Shown here one piece after another: positions 13,995-27,052 of a stretch of DNA of 64,000 nucleotides. The translations under genes and the position numbers were made by a program. The notes under the pieces were generated by a model, which worked only from the letters and a program-made list of their open reading frames with translations, had not been told where the DNA came from and did not search any database. The first letter of the stretch is position 1. Every line of letters begins with the position of its first letter. Source of the stretch: Tamarix chinensis (lineage: Eukaryota > Streptophyta > Magnoliopsida > Caryophyllales > Tamaricaceae); NCBI GenBank assembly GCA_030549775.1, contig CM060175.1, forward strand, positions 29,530,762-29,594,761. Reading direction: 5' to 3'.

Positions 13995-13999
13995 AATAA
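13995..13999. repeat. Target-site duplication AATAA, right of LTR D
   Basis: Pairs with 11,290-11,294. Confidence 0.75.
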
Positions 14000-14230
14000 G
14001 TAGAAAGGGCAGTTTGGTAATTTAACCAACTAGAAGGGTAATTTGGTAACTTAACAAGTATAAGGGGTAAAACTGATGATTTAATAAATATGGAGGGTAA
14101 TTTGGTAATTATAAAGGTATGGCTGGTAATATGGTAATTTGGTAAGTAAAACAGGGGTAATTGGGTAACTTTAAAAACAAGAGGGTATTTCAGTAATTTT
14201 TGTAAGTATGAAAGGGGAAATCAATAAACT
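13999..14230 (+). repeat. About 30-base tandem array (GGTAATTT-type), right part
   Basis: Continuation of the array at 10,900-11,289 after the D insertion. About seven degenerate units end near 14,230. Confidence 0.8.
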
Positions 14231-14639
14231 GCAAATAACATGTTAATGAATTAAATGAGCCTCCATATTAAGACATTAAAGGATATTAAATAAAAGAACG
14301 AGGGTTTGTGGCCTTGGGAAGTATGTCCATATATATTATAAGGATAAAGGTATATTGGTAAAGCAGTGAATATTGTAAGGATAATGCATGGTATAGAGTT
14401 GAATCATGCCAAAGGTGCCTGGTTTATAAGCATGCATGGAAATATGTGTTGGATATGTTAGAAGTACATGTTAGGGTTTTATGTGTGGCATGCTCCTTGA
14501 TATGGAATCCTTGATTCTATGGCCGGTATATCTTTGTGTCTTTGGATTCGTGACCTTCTACCCCTTGAGTCAATTAAATGGACTTGCTAAATAATACATG
14601 AATAAAATACTAATTACAAAAAGTGAAAGGTTATTGAGT

Positions 14640-14995
14640 CGGGTCCAAACCTATCCACAAGTAAAAAATAGTGACCATGTGCAAGATGCTCTAGAGACCA
14701 ATCCACGGGTAAATAATAGTAGCCAAGTGCGTTTTGTTCTAGGTGTTTCTGATCCACCGGCTATAATAGTGGGGGATCACGAGTTTAATAAACCAAACCT
14801 TAGATGATAATGAATTATAGGAAGACACTTATCACTTATAGTGGAACACCATGCGAGTCGAAGTTAGACTGGTCCACCAGCGAGAATAGTATCTAGGCGT
14901 AGAGTGTCTTAAAAACCAATCTGCTGGTAAATAATAGTGGCCAGTATTCTGCCCTCGGTATTTCCGATCTACCATCTATAATAGTGGGGTTCCCG
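14640..14995 (+). repeat. Tandem array with CCAC...GTGG-type units in LTR C
   Basis: Units contain 'ACCAATCCAC-GGTAAATAATAGT' and, alternating, a 'GATCCACCGGCTATAATAGT' type followed by GGGG. The same array occurs inverted in LTR B at 37,280-37,640, which shows C and B are the same subfamily in opposite orientations. The 69-codon frame 14,598-14,807 lies across it and is not a gene. Confidence 0.75.
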
Positions 14996-16828
14996 CACTC
15001 ACATGGATATAATTCGAGAGATGATGTTAAATAATTATTTATTTAATGGTGTATGACCAAAATTGTTTATTTCACGTTTATGATCTATTGATATGGTATA
15101 AGTTTGGCTTTGGTGCCTGTCCCTATTTTGGTATTTGATGGAATGCTAAGTGCATGGACTTCACTTTTTATATCGTTTAATTATGACGTGTTACATGCAG
15201 GCCCTGCCTTTCAGTTTGATATAAAGGGTTACTCAGTACTATAGTACAGAAATGTTTTGTTTGTGGGCTCATGCCTTTTCAATGGGTAGTGTCCCTTGTA
15301 GGTTGGCTGGAGGTACTATTCAAGCTGGTGCATAAGGATTATCCGGAAAAATTTTAGGGCTTGTCTTTTCACCTTTCAATTCCTTGTTTAAAATGATTTT
15401 ACTCTTATAACTGCTAATAGTGGGTTTTACTCTTTTAATGAATTTAATGCGACACTCTGATTTAAATAAAAGTCTAAATTTGTGTAAATCGTGTTATGTT
15501 ACTTTTAGCTTTAGTACTTGGTACTGGAACAGTAGGAGGAAACCGGTTTGATACTAAGTGTGGCGGTAACATCTCCGAAATTCACGGTTTTTGCTTCCAC
15601 TAATTTTTAAAGAAAACAAAATTTTTTAGTAGAGAATTTTGGGAGTGTTATATAAGGTTTAGTTTGTTTATCACATTTTTTTATTGTTTTTTTATGTTTG
15701 GGTTGTCATTCATTTCATTATTGACTAAAGTTGTTAACTGATATGTTAGCTATGCAACATACATAATAGGGTAACTTAAGGACAAAAATAGTTCAAGTTT
15801 AAAATTTTGATTGGGAGACAAATTAGACAGATTTAATTAGCTTTGGCCTACTAATTTAGTTGAGGTTCATTGAATTGACAAATTATAATTTGTGTTTTTT
15901 TTCATATTTATTACTATGTAATATTTAATGCTAGCAAAGGAGTTCAATTTCAAATACACTTCTCAAAACCTTATCCTCACCTATATTTATTTCCATTTTC
16001 TCCATTTCTATGATCTTTTTGAGCTTTTTTTTTACCATTTTATCCCATTCTTAAAAAACTTATTTTATTTGTTAGACAATATGAGTTAGGTTAGGCAAAT
16101 TTATCCCTTTTATTTATTATTTTTGTGTGTGTGTTTTGTCATTCATTTTATGATCAACTAAAGTTGTTAACTGATATGTACGTGATAAGGTAATTTAAGG
16201 ACAAAAATAGTAATAAATTAGACAAATTTAATTAGTTTTGGCGTACTAATTTAGTTGAAGTTTAATTAATCGACAAAATATTAATGTTTTTCATATTTAT
16301 TACTACATTACTTTGAATGATTAATAATAATCAATAGTTTTTTACTTAATATCATTATGCTATTATTAATCAAAATAATTATGTTTATGATAGAATATTT
16401 ATTATAATAATTGATTGCAATTACAAATATAATTGTAATTATATTGACTTAATATAATAATAACTATTGGAGTGTTTAATATAATAATATTAAGAATGCT
16501 ATTTTAATTTCTCTCAATTTATTATACAGTGTCATTTATTTTATAAATATTTTTATTCTCCAATCCTTTATTTATAAATTGATATACATTAATTATTGAT
16601 ACTTACAATAATTGACGCCATTTTTGTTAAAAAGTTTATTTAATATTTTATTAATTTGTTATTGTGCAAACATTTTATATGTTATGTAATATTTAATGCT
16701 AGCAAAGGAGTTCAATTTCAAATACACTTATCAAAACCTTATACCCTCACCCATATTTATTTCCATTTTCTCCATTTCTATGATCTTTTTAAGTTTTTTT
16801 TACCATTTTATCCAATTCTTAAAAAAAC

Positions 16829-17248
16829 CTTATTTTAACAATTAGTAGGAAAGATGTTTGTAGCATAAACTTTTATAGTGATGGGAACCCTGCTTATTAG
16901 GCAAGAGAAAGGTCCAACTATAAGTAGTCTACTCTCAGTGAAAGAATGCAGGACTACAAAAGGTAGATTGATCGAGAGAGCAAGTGGTTTTCTGGTGGAT
17001 CTAATGTTTGTTCTAATGGACATGGCATTCAAGCCATTGGTGGAAGTTCACACAAAATCATAAGAGGCAGTCATGTAGTCTGCTGCAAGAGAAAGGTACC
17101 TGAGAGCTTTATAGTCGTTGCTTATTTCTAGCCAGGATTTCTAACTGTCTAGATTGGAAGCTTATATAGTTGCATGCCAAGAGGTACACAATGCTTCCTA
17201 TTTTCATTTTATGCTACATTTGGGAACCTGTAATCATTTAATTTCTTG
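16829..17248. other. Island a, second copy
   Basis: Near-identical to 641-1,060, with only a few scattered substitutions. The minus-strand 65-codon frame is preserved (16,835-17,032). Its preservation could reflect recent duplication and is not by itself evidence of selection. Confidence 0.4.
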
Positions 17249-19496
17249 TGAATGGCATGCAATTAGAGAATTGGCAATATTTTTTTAGGATATAGAATTG
17301 ATGCTAGTTGGGGCTAGATCTGCTACGATAGTTTTTGATTAATTTTGAGAAATCAATATTGTTCAATGAATAATAATAATACACATCGACACACACATGC
17401 GTACATATTTAAAGTAATTTAATATCATTACTAATTAGAATAAAGTATGATATGACGTGTGGAGGGCAATAGAAAAATTTTGATTTTTTTTGTTTGAGCT
17501 ACTCTTTTTTTTTTGTAAGAATTTGCATACTATGATATGACGAGAAATTTTAATGCATGTTATTAGATATTTCACATCTGCTTCTATGAAAACAAAATAA
17601 CCTATGTGAGCTGGTTTTTATAAATTTGCTTTTTTTGTGTTTGAGATGCTAATTATAGTAATTCATTTGCTGAAAAAGAACTATGTCATCTTCGTTCGAT
17701 AAATTAGTATTCAAAAATGGTAAAAATAATTTATTTTGGATCTAACTAGTAGATTGGGAGTGTGGGAGCAACCTCTAATCTACTAGTGTTTTATTTTCAA
17801 AACTAATCTCAAATGTTTTTAGGCTAAGTATGTAAGGAATCCTGAACCTCTGGCAAATTAGCCTTGGCTAAGTGTGTTTTTTAGCAAGATTTATTTCATT
17901 TTTTATCTATCAATATCATTGTTATTTATATTTATCATTATTAGTAATAATAATACATATATATTATTATTATTTATTTATTTTATTGATATTTATTGAT
18001 GATTATTATTCTTATTAGGATTATCCTCTGATGATGATGTTATTAATCACTTGTAATAAATATTTTCATTAAAAATAACTATATGCATTCATTATTAATA
18101 ATGAATAGGTTTTAATTAATTATTACAAATATTATTATCCAAATAAGTATATTCTATTAATAAAAAAAATATTATCAATGATTTATAATAAAATTTTATT
18201 ATCAACTATTACGAGGTATTAGCATTTTTTTTATTAATAATGATGATTTATTCTTTTATAATAATGACTAATTTATTCATTCATATTAATTTAAAATTTG
18301 TCATTATTTTATCAAGAATAATTACGGCTCTCAAAAAAATGAATATGATTATTAATTATTGATTTTATCATTAATTATTTATTTTACTATTAATTATTAA
18401 TGAATATTTTTATTAGGTATTTTATTTATAATAAAATATCATAAAAATGAATTATTAGTAGTTATTTTAATTATTATCATTTTTATATTTATGATATGTA
18501 TAATTCTTATGCTTTGGTAATTATCAGTGATATTATTCAAAATAAATTATCGGTTATTATTATTATTATTCATTTAATGCTACTTTATTATTAGTGATGT
18601 GTAATATTATCTTCAATATATTATAAATTCTAATTATAGTTGTATTGACTACAATTATAAATATAATTGTATTTATAAAGTCTTAATATATGTATTGGGG
18701 TGCTATTTTTATTTTTCTCACTTTTATCATGTGTATTAATTAATTAATAAATATGTTCAACCTCTAATTTAGATTTATGAATTGATATAACTAAATTATT
18801 GAAACCTTGACATGACGATTGATGTCATTTAGTATTTATTTTTTCTTTTCTCCATTTCTCTAATATTTTTGTTCATTTTTTCTGTTATTTAATCTAATTA
18901 TTGAAAAATTTTATTTTATATCTCTGAAAGTATATGTTATGTTTAGTCTATTTATCACTTTTATTTATTTTTTTTGTGTTTGGTTTGTTATGTATTTTGT
19001 TATTAACTAAAGTTGTTAACTTATATGGGTTAGTTATGGAATATGTGTAATATGTTACTTAAGGACTAAAATAGGTCAATTTTAAATTTTAAATAGAAAA
19101 AAAAATACAAAAATTAGCATTGGCTTTTTAATTTACTTCAAGTTTTATTTAATTGATAAAGTGTAAATATTATTTTTAGATTTAAAATTTTTTTTATGTT
19201 AGAACGGAATAATCAATAGTTTTGTAAATATTATTATTATTATGGTAATCTTAATTTTAATAATTATATATTTGATAGGAAAACTTATTATAATAATTGA
19301 ATTACATTATACATTATTGTAATTTTATGGTCTTAATATAATAATAACTACTAGGGTGCTATGTATATTGAGTTTGCTATTTTAATTTCTCTTACTTTAT
19401 TGTACATGTTATTTATTTTATAATTTTTTTTAACATCTTATCATTAATTTATGTTAACATGATGATTGATGTCATTTATGTTAATTTTTGTTTAAT

Positions 19497-19805
19497 AGGC
19501 TATGGTTTTTTTGTATTGCTCCTTTGCATAGGAGTGGTCCATAGGTGGAATCAAACATTACTACTGATAGAAATGAATGAAATTTCAGGATAAGGAGGAC
19601 AGGAGAGCTTTTGACTCAAATTCAAAGTTTGAGATTGTATGGATGCACCCACATCCTTAATCATTTAGTTACCTATAGACATGGTCGAGAACTCCTTTTG
19701 TGACAGAAATGTTCACCGAAATCGTGGATGGTCGGGTATTTATTTGTCTGGATAAAGTTTTGGTTTGGGGGCTGGTCATTCATATATCTCTCTATGTGTG
19801 TAAAC
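19497..19805. other. Island b, second copy
   Basis: Close copy of 3,345-3,640. A short TG-rich run differs in length. No recognisable product. Confidence 0.4.
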
Positions 19806-20316
19806 TTACTCTCTTTTTTCCTGAAATGATTGCACAACTCTTTTTTGGATTTAGGTTTTATTAGTTAGTCCACTTATTTTGATTATTATTTTTTATCTAG
19901 GTTTTTCTATTAATCTACTTGCAATAGTTTAATGTCCTTAGATGGATATATGAATACTTTAATGCTCATGAATACTCCAGCCATATTTACTTATCTATTT
20001 ATTTATTTATTTATTAATATTAAATTAATCAATTAATTATTACACTTTATTCAAGAGAGTAATTGTTTTTGGGAAATGTCAATGGGGATTTTTTAGAAGC
20101 TATATTTTTCATGTTTGCCCACACATTTAATTTTATCTCTTCGACTGCTTTATGTTATTTTAGTTTTATTTGTGATTTTTATATTATAGCATGTGTTAGT
20201 TTCTTACACTTTAAAAAAAAACATGAATTCTGCTTTTTTTAGTTTTTGCATTCTCTAAGAAAGCACTTTTAATATGAACAACTAGTTCTTTTAAGATAAT
20301 TATATTGGTATATCTT

Positions 20317-20338
20317 TACACACACACACACACACACA
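20317..20338. repeat. (CA)n microsatellite
   Basis: About eleven CA units, at the place where the first copy of the block has a TA run (4,103-4,147). Confidence 0.9.
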
Positions 20339-20855
20339 TACAACTTTTATGTGGCCATTGTCGTCGTCGTCATTTGAACAACTAGTTTTTTTGTTTTTTA
20401 ATAATCGTTAGGCCGATGGTATGGGGTGCTCATGAGAGGTTTTTTTACTTATTAATCTAATATGTACAAAATGTGTTCAGTAGACCTATGCTATAGGGTG
20501 AGATGTTTTATCTTAATAGAATAATAACTACTAGGGTGCTTGTTTTGGGTGAAATTTAACTTAATTTTGCTATTCTAATTTCTCTTACTTTATCCAATGT
20601 GCCATTTATTTTATAATTTTTTTCAACCTCTAATCATCAATTTATGAATTAATGTAAATTAAATATTGAAACCTTAATACGATGATTGAAACCATTTATG
20701 TTAATTTTTTTTATTGCACATTTTTTATAAGTTATTTAGTATTTAATGTCATTAAGGGAGCACAACTTCTGATAAACTTATCTGACCAATATCTTCACCA
20801 GATTTCTTTTTCTCAGTTTCTCTTCTATTTTTGTGTTTTTTTACTTTATCTAATG

Positions 20856-20898
20856 GTTATTATTATTATTATCATTATTATTGTTGTTGTTGTTGTTG

Positions 20899-20987
<89 letters not shown>
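20856..20987. repeat. ATT/GTT/AT compound microsatellite
   Basis: ATT repeats, then about seven GTT units, then ATT, then a long TA run. Long open frames over it (20,682-21,067) are poly-Ile, Cys, Tyr and Asn translations of the repeat and not genes. Confidence 0.95.
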
Positions 20988-20990
<3 letters not shown>

Positions 20991-21560
20991 TTTATAGCAC
21001 TTTGGTTTGTTATTTTTGTATGTTTGATTTTTCATTCATTTCATTATTGACGAAAGTTGTTAACTGATATGTTGTTAACTTAAGAAAAAAATAGGTCAGT
21101 TTAAATTTTGATTAGGAGAAAAATTGGAAAAATTTAATTAATTTTGGCTTACAGATGTAGTTGAGGTATATTGAATTAACAAATTATAATGTGTTTTCTT
21201 TTTTTCATATTTATTACTATATTCATTTGAATAATTAATAATAATAATCAATAGTTTTGTACTTATTATTATCAAGATGATATTCTTTATCTAAATAATA
21301 ATATTTATGATAGAAATATTTATTATAATTATTATAATAATTCATTGCAATTATAATGTGTTTTTTTCGTATTTATTACAATATTCATTTGAATAATTAA
21401 TTGATGATATTCTTTATCTAAATAATAATATTTATGATAGAAATATTTATTATAATAATTCATTGCAATTATAAATATAATTGTAATTATACTGGCTGAA
21501 TATAATAATAACTACTGGGGTGTTTAATATAATAATATTATGATTGTTATTTTAATTTCT

Positions 21561-21565
21561 GTCGC
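21561..21565. repeat. Target-site duplication GTCGC, left of LTR O
   Basis: Pairs with GTCAC at 27,556-27,560. The uninterrupted sequence of block 1 has GTCAC at 5,248-5,252, so one copy has mutated. Confidence 0.75.
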
Positions 21566-22829
21566 TGATGAGTTCATATTTTGACACATTTTATGCCCTT
21601 ATAATCTTAGTTTTTGGTAGTTTATTTAACTAATATAGGAGAATAATTATTGTTTTATGCTTAAGTAGTAAAAATTGTATAAATTTTATTATTTGAGCTA
21701 AAATGATATAAATTAAGTAAATTTAGAATAAAATATTATTTATTAATATTTATTGAATTTTATTTTGCAGGGTTTGTTTTTAAATAAAAGAAAATTAAAA
21801 AAAAAGTTTGACCTTTGGACCAACGGCCGAAGGCCGAAGGCCCAAAGGCCTGAAAAAAAGAAGAACCAAACGAAGCCGAACAGGTCAAGAAGGATCGAAG
21901 AAGAAAAGTCAGCCGCAAGGGCTGACGTGGCACGGACGAAAAAGCTGCCTCGCATGGATCGAGAATAAAAAGACAGGAGGGGACAGCAGTGTGGGGGACG
22001 ACGCGGAGAGAAGGGCGAGAGCCTTCCCAGGCTCGGGCGTCAGGGGCGCGCGTCTGGAGGAGAGCCTTCACAGGCTCGGACGACGCTGAGGAGAGGCGAC
22101 GCAGAGCCGCACGTCACGCAAAGGAAGGAGGGCGGCACGGAAACCGAGGAAACGAGGCTGCAGCACGGCAGCGAGCGTCAGCAGTCAGTGTCAGTCGCCG
22201 GCCGAGAAAGAAGAAAAAGAAAAAGAATTTGGCACGGAAATACAGGCAAACAAGGAAGAAAAATAATAAGAAATTAATACTGGTAGAATTGATTTCAGAT
22301 CAAATTCATTTTTATCTGAATAAATTCTTGATCTTTTATCCAAAATTAATTCCGGTTATTTATTTCTCTTATTTTTAATTTATATTTTAGATATATATTT
22401 CTTTGTAATTAATTCTTTAATTATGAGTGGCTGATTGTTTATTGTTAGGGAATAATTTGAAATCCTGGATTAGGATTTAAATTATAATTTTATTTTCTTT
22501 GTTTCGTGAGATTTTTTCTTGACTCTATGTTAATTGCTATCGTTTATATGTATGATTCTGTCCAGTATAGTTTATTTGGTGCATGCCTTGTTCTGGTTCC
22601 TCATAAGTGACAGTATGTAGGATTATTTGCCTGCGAGGTGGCCATCTAAATATACTAGAATTTATATGTATAAATTGCAGCTAGGTTAGATAACAATTCA
22701 CCTAATCGTTTTGTGATTCTAACCTAAGTGGTAAAACGTTTCGATACGTGTGGGTCAAGGATAGGAAATACAGCTAGACATGCGTTTTGTACTAGTCTGG
22801 GTACTTAGATTGACAGCCTTCCACTTACA

Positions 22830-22834
22830 CTTAA
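22830..22834. repeat. Target-site duplication CTTAA, left of LTR A
   Basis: Pairs with 27,048-27,052. Confidence 0.85.
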
Positions 22835-23724
22835 TGTAACACCCCCAAATTTCACTCCTGAAAAAAAAAATTTCTGAAAGGATAAAGCGGAAGCTAGCAG
22901 TGAATCTGGGGAATGTTACCGCCACATCTAACACAAGATAAATGTCCACCATCTATCTCATGCTAGATGCAAGGCTAAAACCTGTCAAACAAAACTTCAA
23001 ACATCTATGCCGTAAGGATAAACTCCCACAAGGAGATATCCACAGGCGGATGGCAAGTGAATCAATTCACTAAATAAAATCATCGCTGAATCAATCAGCG
23101 GAACCTGTGAAATAAATCCGAATTTTAAAAGCTTATCAGAGTACGAGAAAATGAAAGTTAATTACAATACCCTTGAATTTTAAATACAATACTTGAAACT
23201 TTTAGAAATAAATACAGTTAAACCAGACAAATCCCGATAGATCAAATTCCGGATTGCCTACTCTCTCAATCCAAGTCTTCAACCCAAAAACAGTATCTGA
23301 ACTCAAACCTGCACAAGAAGTCTGCTCCCCACGATCAGTGGATCATCACATGACCCATTCAACCAAGGTAGTATCAGTACGGGTCCAATACTGAGTAAAT
23401 CCCACTACCCTACCTTATGGAAGAGACGTAAACTATAACATCAAGTGCATATTAAATTATGATACAATACGTTGATACAATATTACGCATACTCAAACCC
23501 ACATCACAAGTCCTACCATACACATATAATAACATGCGAAATACATGTAATATCTTAAACCGATAAAAGATTCAGATAAACCAATCAAGCATTTATGGAT
23601 AATGTTAAACCAACCAACCAGACATTTTTGGACAACGCCAAACCAAACCAAGCCGAATTGGGCATTTATCAAACGGGCATTTATGGGCAATGCCGAACCA
23701 AACCAATTAGGCATTTAGCCTCGC

Positions 23725-24075
23725 GGACATTACTTAGGGACATGTCCAGCCCCGAGCATTACTTAGGGACATGCTCAGCCCCGGACATTACTTAGGGACA
23801 TGTCCAGCCCCGAGCATTACTTAGGGACATGCTCAGCCCCGAACATTACTTAGGCCCGGACATTACTTAGGGACATGTCCAGCCCCGGACATTACTTAGG
23901 GACATGTCCAGCCCCGAGCATTACTTAGGGACATGCTCAGCCCCGAGCATTACTTAGGGACATGCTCAGCCCCGAACATTACTTAGGGAGCATTACTTAG
24001 GGACATGCTCAGCCCCGGACATTACTTAGGGACATGTCCAGCCCCGAGCATTACTTAGGGACATGCTCAGCCCCG
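23725..24075 (-). repeat. 29-bp hairpin minisatellite with matched arms
   Basis: About a dozen 29-base units. Each complete unit has a 6-base arm, an 11-base loop (TACTTAGGGAC), a complementary 6-base arm, and a C-rich linker. Two arm types occur: GGACAT with ATGTCC, and GAGCAT with ATGCTC. I count eleven complete units (five of the first type, six of the second), and every one has matching arms. Two partial units with GAACAT lack the second arm. Example arms are 23,725-23,730 with 23,742-23,747, and 23,754-23,759 with 23,771-23,776. Degenerate GGCATT...AATGCC versions precede it at about 23,660-23,700. Confidence 0.9.
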
Positions 24076-25829
24076 ATTGAGTAGACTCATTCTTTAGATC
24101 TTTGGTAAATATAGTCAATTCACATCATGTCACAGCACATCATAATCACCATATACGGATATCGCATTCATGTTATAAGAAAAACACATACCACCTACCT
24201 TAACTCCAAGCTGCGCTACGCATAAAACATGTTAAGGATAAACATGTGATACACAACAGGACATGGTATATATATACGAAGCATCCAAGGCAAGTAGATC
24301 ACATATCACACAAGTGGCCTTAGCTAGACCCTTACGAAACACCCATAAGTGGAGGTAAGTAGAGACTTACCTGGATCCGAAGCTAGCTAAGCGAGATCAG
24401 AGGGAGAGAGATCACTAGCTCGTGGATCCACGAGAAAGCTTTCCTAGATCACCGATGGAAATCGGAACTAGGTTAGAAACTATCTTATCGATCAACAATT
24501 CAATTATAAATAAATCAACACAAACGGACACAAACAACCTTTCTTGAAAAACGTGCATAAAACCTATGACTTGCGAGCGTAGCTCGATTAAGATTTAAAA
24601 TTAAATATTAACCAAATCGGATTAACACTCATCACTTGGGACATTTCAAATTGATTTGGAATGCCGGGAAAGAATAATAGATTATAAGCTATTTTATCAA
24701 AAATGACTCATTCACTAGGTTTTACAATCCAAAGGACAACCAACCATTTGCATAGAACCAAATCCAACTCGATAAGATAAAAACATAATTCAAATGATTT
24801 AAAGTCAAATATGGAAATCGATTAGGTAAAAGAAGCATAGCATAATTAATTATATAAAACCATCTCCGAAAATTAGGACTTTTAATGCCCTCACTACAAA
24901 CCAGCTAAATAACCTTTAGTATCTCAAATTGATAGCTTAAGAGTACTATTAAACTAATTTTAAATAAATCTAGATAATCAATTTTAACAAAAGAAATCTT
25001 TCGAGTAGCCAATTTAAGACTATCGGCTTCCAAAATTAGGGTTTCACAACCCAAGACATAAATTCGAATAATTCAAATCAATTAATTACAATTGAAGGTA
25101 TTAAATGTATATAGGATCATTTCAGCTATTTCTATAAATTCAATTTTAGAAAAACGACTATATAAATGACCAATTCCAAAATTTTACTTGAAATCTAAGG
25201 TTTTAGGCCCGAAAATACAATTCGGTAAAATTCTATAAATCTAATTGAATTGAATGTTTAGAAATGCAATTAGACATATTTTATAACATAACATACAATC
25301 AATTGATCAAAACCAATGAAAGAAATACCTAATTTAGCATAATTAGGGTTTTTGAGCCCGGAACGCAAATTCGATCAATTCTTGTTAAAATATATAAATT
25401 GATGGTTCGGAAATGTAATTAAATATATTCTAATATAAATTGTATAGTCAATTGAATAAAACGACCCGATTACATAATCTAATTTGGACCCGCAAGAGTT
25501 TTGACCTAAAAATCCAATTCCGATTAATTATGCACAATTTTCCCAAATCAATACTTCCGATATGAAATTAAATACATTTAAAAACATATTGTATAATCAA
25601 TTTATCCAAAATCGCCAAATCGAACGGATCCGAAAATTTTGGGCATAACCCGACCTAAAATTCAATTTCCCAAATTTTCAACACAAACCATACAATTAAC
25701 ATATCCAAATCAATCTTACAGCACATATATACATAATACAACAATCAATTTAGCTTTTCATAAGCTAAATCACATTTAATTAATCAAATTCAATATTAGG
25801 GTTTTCGGAAATTTATACCAAACGAAAAT

Positions 25830-26175
25830 CAACGAATCGGGACAGGGGAAGGCCGGAGGAGCTTCGTCGGGGACCGGAGACAGCTCGCCGACAGTCAGCC
25901 AGGCTCGCCGGTGACCGGGACGGCGGCTCGTCGCTGCTGCTGCTGCTCCCGCGCTGCTACCGGTGGTTGCTGTTGCTGCGGTCGAGCTGGCTGCTGCGCC
26001 TGCTGCTGCGTCGCCGGCGGTCACGTCGCTCGTTGTGGCCGGCGGTGGTTGGCGAGGAGGAGCTGGGGAGAAGGAGGTCGGGGCTGGGGTTTCTGGGCAC
26101 AGAGAATAGGGGGTCGGGATGCAGAGAAGAGAATGGGAGAAGAGAAGAGAAAGGGAAAGAAGAGGTGGGGGTCCG
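25830..26175 (-). other. GC-rich block inside LTR A
   Basis: A sharply GC-rich stretch in AT-rich sequence, with trinucleotide GCT/GCC runs. On the minus strand it is CT-rich and then GC-rich, like a plant 5' leader. An 82-codon minus-strand frame (25,776-26,024) begins with Ala/Thr-rich low complexity and runs into AT-rich sequence; I do not call it. LTR B has a comparable block at 39,830-40,760. Confidence 0.5.
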
Positions 26176-27047
26176 ACGGGTTAGTTTTTTTTTTTTTAAA
26201 TACACATATAAAATAAATACTAAAAGTATAAAATTATTAATGGATGATTTTATCTAAAATTTATTTAACGAAAATTATTTCGTAAGGTTTCGAAAGCTTA
26301 AAATTAATAAAAGGCTATATAAAGAATTTCAGAAACATTTTCGGAAAAATTTACCAACGAACATAAAAATTTACATTATTTACAGAAATAAATTATAAGA
26401 CCTCGAAATAATATTTAAAAACATTAAAGTAAATATTTAAATTAAATTCTAATAAACCAAGACAAATTTAGATAATTTCCGAAATTGGTTTTCCGTAAAT
26501 CAAAAAGCGTAAAACCGAAGAAAATTAATTTCGGAAAGAAATTCATAATTAATCTCCGGAAACCTTTTTAATTTAAAACTTTCCGAAAATATTAACAATT
26601 TCCGAAAATAAATAAATTTAAAGTCAGAAATATTTTCTACAGATAAAATTATTAAAATAAATTTAACTATTTAAACAGAAATTTTATAATTTAAATAATA
26701 TATTTCGTTAACGGAACATAACTCCAAAATAAAGTCGTAATCACACGACGAAGTTATAATCGAAAACAAATCTAAAATATTAAAATCAAAACGCGAGAAA
26801 GAATGTAAATACATATTTTTAACCGAAAATCGAAATCATAAGAATATAATAAAATCATGGTCGTGAACGAATTTATCTAAAATAGTTCGCAACGACGACG
26901 ATTAATTAAATTCAAATATGAAATTCGAAATCGTCGATAAATCCATAAAACGAATCGAAATTAAAATAATTAAATATTTACATCAAATTACGCTAATAAA
27001 ATCATTAGGCTTAATAAAATTAGGTTTCAAAAATACGGGGTATTACA

Positions 27048-27052
27048 CTTAA
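27048..27052. repeat. Target-site duplication CTTAA, right of LTR A
   Basis: Pairs with 22,830-22,834. Confidence 0.85.

Larger units (their letters stand above)
9816..15652 (+). mobile_element. Long LTR 'C' of the TGTAACACC-type gypsy family, interrupted by LTR D
   Basis: The right end carries a TGTGGCGGTAACA phrase (about 15,560) and then GGGAGTGTTATA, matching the 3' ends of LTR D and of the Tekay-like LTR at 42,683-43,829. Both flanks are the same AT-rich monomer (a TTAGAAT phrase on the left, AAGGTTTAG on the right), so the LTR interrupted one monomer. Contents in order: AT-rich start; CT-rich tract (10,055-10,300); a ~30-base tandem array split by D; and a second array at 14,640-14,995 that is shared, inverted, with LTR B. 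No coding domain is seen. The exact left end is uncertain because the expected TGTAATACCCC start is degenerate, and I found no clean TSD. Without D the LTR is about 3.1 kb. Confidence 0.6.
15653..21560. repeat. AT-rich degenerate repeat block 2
   Basis: From about 16,181 this repeats block 1 from position 1 onward in the same order. It includes both islands, at an offset of about 16,155-16,310. The first 530 bases are further monomers of the same repeat. No gene is seen. It is broken at 21,561-21,565 by LTR O and continues at 27,556. Confidence 0.8.
22835..27047 (-). mobile_element. Long solo LTR 'A' (4.2 kb) nested in LTR O
   Basis: The plus-strand start TGTAACACCCCC and end GGGGTATTACA are near-perfect inverted ends. 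A perfect 5-bp TSD (CTTAA) flanks it. The phrase ATGTTACCGCCACATC near the start is the reverse complement of the phrase near the 3' ends of LTRs C and E, so A is on the minus strand. It shares diverged segments with LTR B, for example 24,205-24,330 with 38,450-38,560. It holds a 29-bp hairpin array and a GC-rich block. The stretch 24,100-25,800 is AT-rich with nothing recognisable. No coding domain is seen. Confidence 0.8.

Noticed and set aside
20682..21067. Open frames with poly-Ile, poly-Cys or poly-Asn.
   Set aside because: They lie over an ATT/GTT/AT microsatellite.
21753..22378. Overlapping plus-strand and minus-strand frames of 70-129 codons.
   Set aside because: They lie inside LTR O in a purine-rich stretch with three frames open at once; no recognised protein.
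23725..24075. A CRISPR array.
   Set aside because: Units abut with no unique spacers, and the context is a plant LTR; it is a minisatellite.
25776..26257. Overlapping Ala-, Arg- and Cys-rich frames on both strands.
   Set aside because: They sit in a GC-rich LTR block where stops are rare; no domain is recognisable.
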